A DNA stretch of 64,000 nt from Pisaster brevispinus (lineage: Eukaryota > Echinodermata > Asteroidea > Forcipulatida > Asteriidae): positions 5,084,001-5,148,000 of the forward strand of contig JAMKCF010000020.1 in NCBI GenBank assembly GCA_023634235.1, written 5' to 3'. Made by a program: the position numbers and the translations under genes. The notes under the pieces are model-generated. The model made no database searches. It saw only the letters and a program-made list of their open reading frames with translations, and had not been told where the DNA came from. Positions 57,940 through 64,000 of the stretch are shown piece by piece. Every line of letters starts with the position of its first letter. Position 1 is the first letter of the stretch.

Positions 57940-58310
57940 TTAGTTGGTAAGCGGCTGCTTCAGATTCTCCTCATTACTGAGCGGTGCCTCTGGATGAATT
58001 TGGTCCTCCGCTGCAGGTGGATATGGCCCCTGGGGAGAAGGTTGCAACTGACCTTGAGGAGGAGGCTGAATCTGCCCTTGGGGAGGAGGTTGCATCTGGG
58101 CCTGGGGTGGAGGTTGCATCTGCGCCTGGGGTGGAGGCTGCATCTGCCCCTGGGGAGGAGGTTGAAACTGTCCCTGGGGTTGAGCTTGATACATTTGAGT
58201 GGGCTGCACGACATACTGTGCTTGTGGCTGCATGACATACTGGGCTTGTCCCTGCATTACAAAATGAGCTTGCGGCTGCATCACAAACTGATTCGGGTAG
58301 GCCACATTAG
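57940..58310 (-). CDS. Gene C exon 7 (repetitive tail, stop)
   Basis: Entered in phase 1 after CACTTGCAG: NVAYPNQFVMQPQA, then QAQYVMQPQAQYVVQPT, then six units of the QPPPQ(G/A)Q(M/I/L/F) type, ending KQPLTN and TAA at 57940-57942. Positional equivalent of 26629-26879. Confidence 0.84.
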
Positions 58311-61300
58311 CTGCAAGTGAAACAAAATATCACTGAGAATAGTAACACGGTCAAAACATAATCACAAGATGCAAGAGAAGTTCAACACAACTTATGCATA
58401 ATAGTTAAAGAAGAAGGGAAATGACCAAGTCAATTTTGTGATGTTCTCATTTTCCAATGGTAGAGTCCTCATGTGTATACAATGGTGTAGGGGAAAAAAC
58501 AGTCTCTCACCTCAAGTGAAATATGGTATCACTGCATTTTCTGAGAAAAACGGGTCACTACATTTTTTAACGGGGACGATTTCATTCATAATGACTTTTT
58601 CAATTAAAAAGTGAAATTTGAAACTTGACAAAACATTTTATTTTAACAACTAGTGCATCCAAGGAGTAGTTTTTTGTCAGTCAAAATGTCACATTCAAGG
58701 ATGTATTGATTAAACATTATTGAAATTCAGGAATGAACCAAAACACCCCCACCCAAAAATGTAGAGATCCATTTTGTCTAAGAATGATGCTATCAGATAT
58801 TCTGGATGTTGACAAACTTTGCACTGCGAGGGTATTGAATATAATACATTATAACACACCTCTTGCTAGTTCTGTATTCTGGTTGGCTGAAACACGGTCA
58901 CATGGGATGAACTATTACAGGCTAGTGCATGAGATTTGCACAACCATGAACTAGACATCGCACGCGCATAGTTTGCGGGAAATATTTCCCGAAGCGGGCA
59001 ATAGTCTTTCAATTTTTGACTGGTTACAGCGCCCTCAAGAGGTTTGCCAGGCTCATCTTCACATGAAAAACGGCAGCGTCTGGATCGTCGGATCACGTTA
59101 CTCCTGTCTTCACATGAATTTTTGACTGGTATTTCATATTTTGGACCGAGGTGTCTTATAAAACACAAATGGACTGTCATGATTCGGTCACTAGAGCACG
59201 TCTATCCCCCTCGGGCCTGTGAGTGACCAGAAGAGGGACCTATTTCCGTCACTCACAGGCCCTCGGGGGAATAGGCGTGCTCTAGTGACCTCATTGCCAG
59301 TCCATATGTGTATACCATTTTAGCGTGAGGTAAGAAACTTGTAATGTTTTCCCCACTCACAAGAGGGCTCTATCTATAGGAAAATGAATATACAAAATTG
59401 AATTGGTCATTTCCCTTCCTCTTAAATTATGTGCCAGAGATTAGGTGCTACTATTATAATAGGCACTGTACAAAACAAGGATGTGATAGGCTGTTGAAAA
59501 AAAAAACCTGAACTGTGAGCCCAAAAGCGCTAAATCTTGCGAGGGCGAAAAATTTGCGAGCTCGAAGCCTACTTATTTACGTTTATCTTTTGTTTTAAAA
59601 GCCCTAATCTGCACTCTGGGGCATTCTATTTAGTCTTATTTTCATGTTTTTTATTTATGTATTATTTTTTTTTATTAAAAACAAAAAAAATAAAAAAATA
59701 AAATAACTATTTATTTAATTTATTTTTTTATTTTATATATATATATATATAATTTTTTTTTTTTTGGGGGGGGGGTAAAAAAACCAAAAAAAACCAACTG
59801 GATTTCCAGGAAAAAAAGGAGAAATCACATCCCTGACAAAAGTAACTTAGAATAAAAGCAAATAATTTTTTTAACATGGCTTTAAAGAATTCAAGAGATG
59901 ATGCCTGATGGATATGAGAGAGATTGTTCCATAATGTTAGCGCACTGACTGTGAATGCTGAGATGCTCGCTGGCCATACCGCGTATAAGTGCAGAGTGCA
60001 AGATGAGGAGTAGAAGAAGAAAGTAGATTGCGAGAACTGTGGGCTTTAGTAAAATACGGCTCTAAAGATAAGTAGGAGTAAGATCATATTGATCACGACG
60101 ACAGTGCCCCTTTAATGGACCTCACTTTCAGCTTGGTCCAATAATAGTGGCCAGCCTCAACCCGGTCATTTACACAGTAATGACCGACTCATCACACTAT
60201 TGTTGGCTAATTTATACTTGGTTAACAGGTAAACCTGGAATGGAACACTTACCACCAGGGGGGTAGTACACACCCTGTGGGGGTTGTCCAACGACCATCG
60301 GTTGGCGGTAAGCTTGATAAGCCACCTGTTACAAGGAAAGAACAAACATTCTTTATCTATTTATACAATACAATATCATGAATACATTTATAGAACGTGT
60401 GTACTCATCAAAGACGGGTACACAGCGCTGAACAGAGCCTAGAAAATTAACAAATAATGCAGTTAAACATGTAGGTTTTTTGTTCAAACAGATGAGTTTT
60501 GGTCAGGTTGGTGTAGTGGTATCTTGCCTTGCCTTTCACCTCTAGGACCACGGTTCAAATCTCGCCAGGAACACTCTGTGGATTGGGTTTCAAGTCCCTA
60601 CCTGACTGTGTGGGTTTTCCCTGCAATAACTCACTGCGGTTTTCCTGCCACATCTAAAACTGAAATTTCCTTCTTTGTTTTCTCTCCATGGGGTTCTTGG
60701 CTAGTACAGTGATTAAGATTGCTTTTCTGAGAGTCCTTGGCTTCACAACCAGAATAAATGAAATTGAATGAAATACAATGTTTTCAGAGCCTTCTTGAAA
60801 GCATCCAAGGAAGGGGTGCAGTGGATGCACTGTGGAAGCTTGGTCCAAAGTTGAGGTGCATGTACCTGGAATGCATGGTCACCAGCTGTGCTGGATGTTC
60901 AGGGCACATGGAGTAGGGTACTGTCTATTGCGGGCATTAACCCCAAACGGGAGATATGAGTACATTTTTATTTGATTTTTGAAATGTTATTTTATTTATT
61001 TATTTTTTTAATTTGTACATGTCATGCAGAGAGCACCATCTCATCACCAAATACTACCCCCCCCCAGAAGAAAAGGAAAAAAAAACCTACATTACGGGAA
61101 AGCCCCATTAAAGAAAAAGGCCAGAATAAAACATCCTTTTCATCTGATAACTAACACCTGTTACTCCATGTAATTCCTTTTCCAAACACTGGTCTTAATT
61201 CGATTATGCACAAACCAGAAGGGCTGCTGACTGTCCCAGGCCGATAAACTGCTCATCCATAAAGTTTAATGACTCAAGTAATTCAATGTCAACACACCCA

Positions 61301-62359
61301 CTGGTCAAAAGAATGTATAGTTTCCGAGTTTTTGTGGCGAAAGTCGGAAAATCTTTAATGGAGCTTTCCCGTTATGAAGTTTCAATCGCCTTAAAACCAA
61401 TGTTTTTGAGCCTACAGTAACAATAATTCCTCCAGGCATCAATTTCATTAACTAAAGAAAAAGGTCAGAATAAAACATCCTTTTCATCTGATAACTAACA
61501 CCTGTTACTCCATATAATTCCTTTTCCAAACACTGGACTTAATTCGATCATGCACAAACAAGAAGGGCTGCTGACTGTCCCAGGCAGATAAACTGCTTAT
61601 CCATATATATGGTTAATATACTTAAACCATTTCAAAACTCTTTGAACCTGTACACTCCAACCCCTACCATCACACCATCAGTTTCTTGCAAACTAATGCT
61701 TCCATATTAAACCACATCTTTGTCAGGGCCATCCGTCACGCCAACTCAGACTTTGTTCTAAAAAAGCAACAATTTAGTTCAGATTTTTTTGTGGGGGATC
61801 TAGTAACAATAAGTAACCATAGGGCTCCAAGCCAAATTGAGGCAGAGAGGGCAAAACAGTATGGCCCCGAATGGCACGCTGAGAGTTACTATTTTTTAGT
61901 ATTACAGCAGATGGGAACAAGACCAATATGGTGTCACTGTCATTGTAATACTTCAATACTCAACGGAATTGAAAGATATTTGTATTTATCAGTTTAAATA
62001 AAAAATGCAGTGAGATTATTAAAAAAACGCAAGACCGCCGGACTTGTAGGTCGTAAGTTTACTGGCCCAATGCTAATATCACTGCCCTCGGGCCTGTGTT
62101 CCATTATTAATTTCGAGCCCTGGTTATGCCATCAGTGTAGGAGTAAACTCAAATATATTCTGTATCACCGCTCCAATCACTCAATACAATAGCACGGTGA
62201 AGGTTTAAATAGAAAGAGAGAAGCAAATACCACGGTCCGAGGAGTGCTGTTTCTGCTGACGGAGAGACTCACACAAGTAAAGCTGGCCCCGACTATAGCG
62301 ACGACACACTCTGCCAGGCCAATCAGCAGAATGCACACATCAATACCGACACGAGCACC
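57940..62359 (-). CDS. MS4A/CD20-like protein, gene C (partial: last three exons)
   Basis: Exons 62231-62359 (TM4), 60253-60325 (Pro-rich) and 57940-58310 (tail, stop) are homologous to exons 5-7 of gene B with the same phases (0, 1). TM4 is GIDVCILLIGLAECVVAIVG. The tail is 122 residues against 82 in gene B, owing to more copies of the PPPQxQ repeat plus a QYVMQPQA-type repeat. Introns do not align with those of A or B, so C split off earlier. Exons 1-4 must lie right of 64000. Function as for gene B: unknown MS4A-type membrane protein. Confidence 0.82.
58311..60252 (-). other. Intron 6 of gene C
   Basis: Holds a long hairpin (59161-59313) and an AT-rich low-complexity stretch (59640-59780, including (AT)n and a G10 run). 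The rest shows nothing recognisable. Confidence 0.5.
59161..59313. other. Long imperfect hairpin, arms about 65 nt, loop about 22 nt
   Basis: ggtcactagagcacgtctat at 59186 pairs with ataggcgtgctctagtgacc at 59271; cgggcctgtgagtga at 59212 pairs with tcactcacaggccc at 59248; the bases also match outward through acaaatggactg / cagtccatatgt. About 90 percent of arm positions pair. Confidence 0.85.
60253..60325 (-). CDS. Gene C exon 6 (Pro-rich segment)
   Basis: 24 codons plus one base: VAYQAYRQPMVVGQPPQG then VYYPPG. Acceptor TAACAG, donor GTAAGT. Aligns with exon 6 of A and B at the GxPPQGVxYPPG core. Confidence 0.83.
60508..60760 (+). repeat. tRNA-derived SINE (family S4)
   Basis: tRNA-like ggtcaggttggtgtagtgg (A box) and ccacggttcaaatctcgcc (B box), followed by a body with gtgggttttccctgcaataa. 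Confidence 0.6.
61945..62125. repeat. Dispersed repeat family R2 (3' part)
   Basis: acttcaatactcaacggaat through caagaccgccggacttgtag, ending aatttcgagccctgg. Confidence 0.55.
62231..62359 (-). CDS. Gene C exon 5 (TM4)
   Basis: 43 codons starting GARVGIDVCILLIGLAE; phase 0. Acceptor CATTTCAG; donor GTATTT, weak, so the exact 3' end is less sure. Two codons longer than in A and B after the membrane segment. Confidence 0.8.
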
Positions 62360-62489
62360 CTGAAATGAGTGAAGAAGTCAACATCATTGAAATTAATTAT
62401 AATAATAATAATAATAGTTTGGGAGGCTAATTATCCTTAATAGCAGTTGAAAAGCTGAATTGAGGAAGTGGCTACGTGTTCGAGTTGCA

Positions 62490-62730
62490 ACCATGTGAGG
62501 GTGCCTTCGACAGCCAGCCACATCGACCCATACATATCCACAGAGCACAGCCAGTTATCAAAAGCGTTTATCCAGAGGGAGGAAAACCAAAGGGCCCGGA
62601 GAAAAACCCTCATGGCATAAGAGAGAGTTTACGCACAACTCTACTCATGTAAGGACTTAGCCAGGAATCGAACCAGGGCCACACTGGTGAGTAGCGAGCG
62701 CTTTATGCACTGCAACACTCATGCCACCAG
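62490..62730 (-). repeat. tRNA-derived SINE (family S5)
   Basis: Minus strand: TGGTGGCATGAGTGTTGCAG, then CCTGGTTCGATTCCTGGC, then a body with GGTTTTCCTCCCTC. Confidence 0.58.
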
Positions 62731-63360
62731 AAAAGCAGTGCATTATGAGTACTTGGGTAGGTTGTACCACAGTATATTGTACAGAAGAAGGGTGGGGATG
62801 AAGATGTCAAATCCATTTTTTTAACCTTTAAGGATAAGTGATAAGCAATAGGTGTACTCGGGTTCTTTTACGTGCATTACGCACGGCTTTATGTCCCATT
62901 TGAAGGAAGAAGCAATAATGATTCAATTGTGATGAAGATCAGGATTAAGGGTGGGGGTGGCGATGTGAGATGTCAAACCCACTCTTTAAACCTTATTGAA
63001 GTGTGAAGAAGATGTCTATCAGGATTAGGATGGCGATTTGAGATCTCAAACCCCCTCTTTAAACCTTATTGGAAAAAGGATTTGGGAGTTTTCCCCATCG
63101 AGGTTAAAAAAGTCACCTTGTTCATGTACTCTCCACACAGTGGGTAGTGAGTACATGTACCATGGCTGCCAAAATACAATTTTGTACATTTTGGTGATAA
63201 GTGATAAGCAATAAAATGTAACATGGGTTCTTTTACGTGACCAACAGCTTTGCGTCCAATCCAAAGAACGAAGCAATAATGGTTCATTGTCTTGCTTAAG
63301 GACACAAGTGTCAAGACTGAACCCACACTCGAAACCTTAATGTCCCAAACTTTGAAACTT

Positions 63361-63487
63361 TAATACCATCATTGCTTTGTCCTTCGGATGGGACATTAAG
63401 CCATAGGTCCCATGAACTAGGATTGATAGTGCAGGTAAAAGAACCCAGAACACTTAACATGGAAGAGTAGCAGTTAACCCCGGTGTT
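63361..63487 (+). repeat. S3 SINE fragment, unexpanded form of the minisatellite site
   Basis: ccttcggatgggacattaag, then a single agaacccagaacactta followed by catggaagagtagcagttaa. This is the ancestral one-copy state of the 23-bp unit. Confidence 0.65.
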
Positions 63488-63491
63488 TCAG

Positions 63492-63890
63492 TGACGTGTT
63501 GTGGCCGAGCGGATAAGAGCACCGAACTCAAGCTCAAATGTTTCTGATAAGTGGGGTGTGGGTTCGAGTCCCGATCTTGACACTTGTGTACTTAAGCAAG
63601 ACATTTAACCATTATTGCTTCCTCCTTCATATGAGATGTAAAGCCGTAGGTCCCGTGTGTTGTGTAATGCACATCAAAGAACCCAAAGAGAAGGGGTTTG
63701 CCCCGGTGTTTCTGGCAGTGGCTGCTGAATGCACCTTGTAAAGCCTTGAAAGGTGTTTTATACATAAATTGGTCTCATAATTCAATAGCCTCAAAAACCT
63801 GTCTGAAAATAAATTATGAAAAGCACTATTGAGACGCCCATAGAAAGCGCTATATAAAAACTAGCTATTATTATTATTATTATTTTCTGG
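63492..63890 (+). repeat. tRNA-derived SINE (family S3), full-length copy
   Basis: tRNA-Leu/Ser-like gtggccgagcggataagagc with B box gtgggttcgagtcccg, full body, and a 3' end of the type gcgctatataaaaactagct followed by (ATT)n. Confidence 0.75.
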
Positions 63891-64000
63891 TTCACATACC
63901 AAGCACCCTTTGTTTACAGGTTTCCTCAGGCTTGCGAGCTACAGTGACTAAGCTCACTTATGAGGCATCCTTGGTTTCACTCCCAGAAATATATTATAAG

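Larger units (their letters stand above)
60326..62230 (-). other. Intron 5 of gene C
   Basis: Contains a tRNA-derived SINE (60508-60760), a duplicated block of about 100 bp (61120-61230 and 61465-61600, cacctgttactccat) and an R2 fragment (61945-62125). No exon. Confidence 0.5.
62360..64000 (-). other. Intron 4 of gene C (to right edge)
   Basis: No exon 4-like sequence (VVGYMVMSILSS) is present, so the intron extends past the window. Filled with SINE copies: 62490-62730 (minus), S3 fragments 62825-63310 (minus), 63361-63487 and 63492-63890 (plus). Confidence 0.5.

Overview
The window is invertebrate deuterostome genomic DNA, probably echinoderm (possibly a sea star; this is inference). It is AT-rich, with small exons spread over 24 kb genes, GT-AG introns, tRNA-derived SINEs, fold-back/MITE elements and a Ty3/gypsy retrotransposon. 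Most open frames are chance or repeat frames; all host genes recognised are on the minus strand.

The gene content is a tandem array of three MS4A/CD20-like four-transmembrane protein genes. Gene A (exons 1-6, 20443 down to 5886) lacks its last exon inside the window. Gene B (50655 down to 26629) is complete: 7 coding exons, 951 bp CDS, 316 aa, all splice phases consistent. Gene C (62359 down to 57940) shows only its last three exons; the rest lies beyond the right edge. The proteins share a short Pro/Gln-rich N-terminus with a PPAY motif, four membrane segments, a large extracellular loop with two cysteines between TM3 and TM4, and a Pro/Gln-rich C-terminal tail with an 8-residue repeat.

A and B are recent segmental duplicates (about 4330-25950 against 27475-57600), alignable almost throughout, so each serves as the empty-site control for insertions in the other. 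The difference in their extracellular loops is far greater than elsewhere in the proteins.

Layout: 1-4326 degenerate gypsy element (minus) carrying a SINE dimer, inserted in intron 6 of gene A; 5142-5620 small 23-bp minisatellite inside a SINE; 5886-20443 gene A with a MITE in intron 3 and a fold-back element in intron 1; 20444-26628 intergenic with a candidate 5' UTR exon and a 32-bp minisatellite; 26629-50655 gene B, whose intron 6 holds a 4.8 kb expansion of the same 23-bp minisatellite and whose intron 1 holds a roughly 3.8 kb tandem array dense in CRE, E-box, ETS and CTCF-like motifs that gene A lacks; 50656-57939 intergenic with a TA-flanked DNA transposon; 57940-64000 the 3' part of gene C with a strong 150-nt hairpin and several SINEs.

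No genuine rRNA, tRNA or CRISPR locus was seen.
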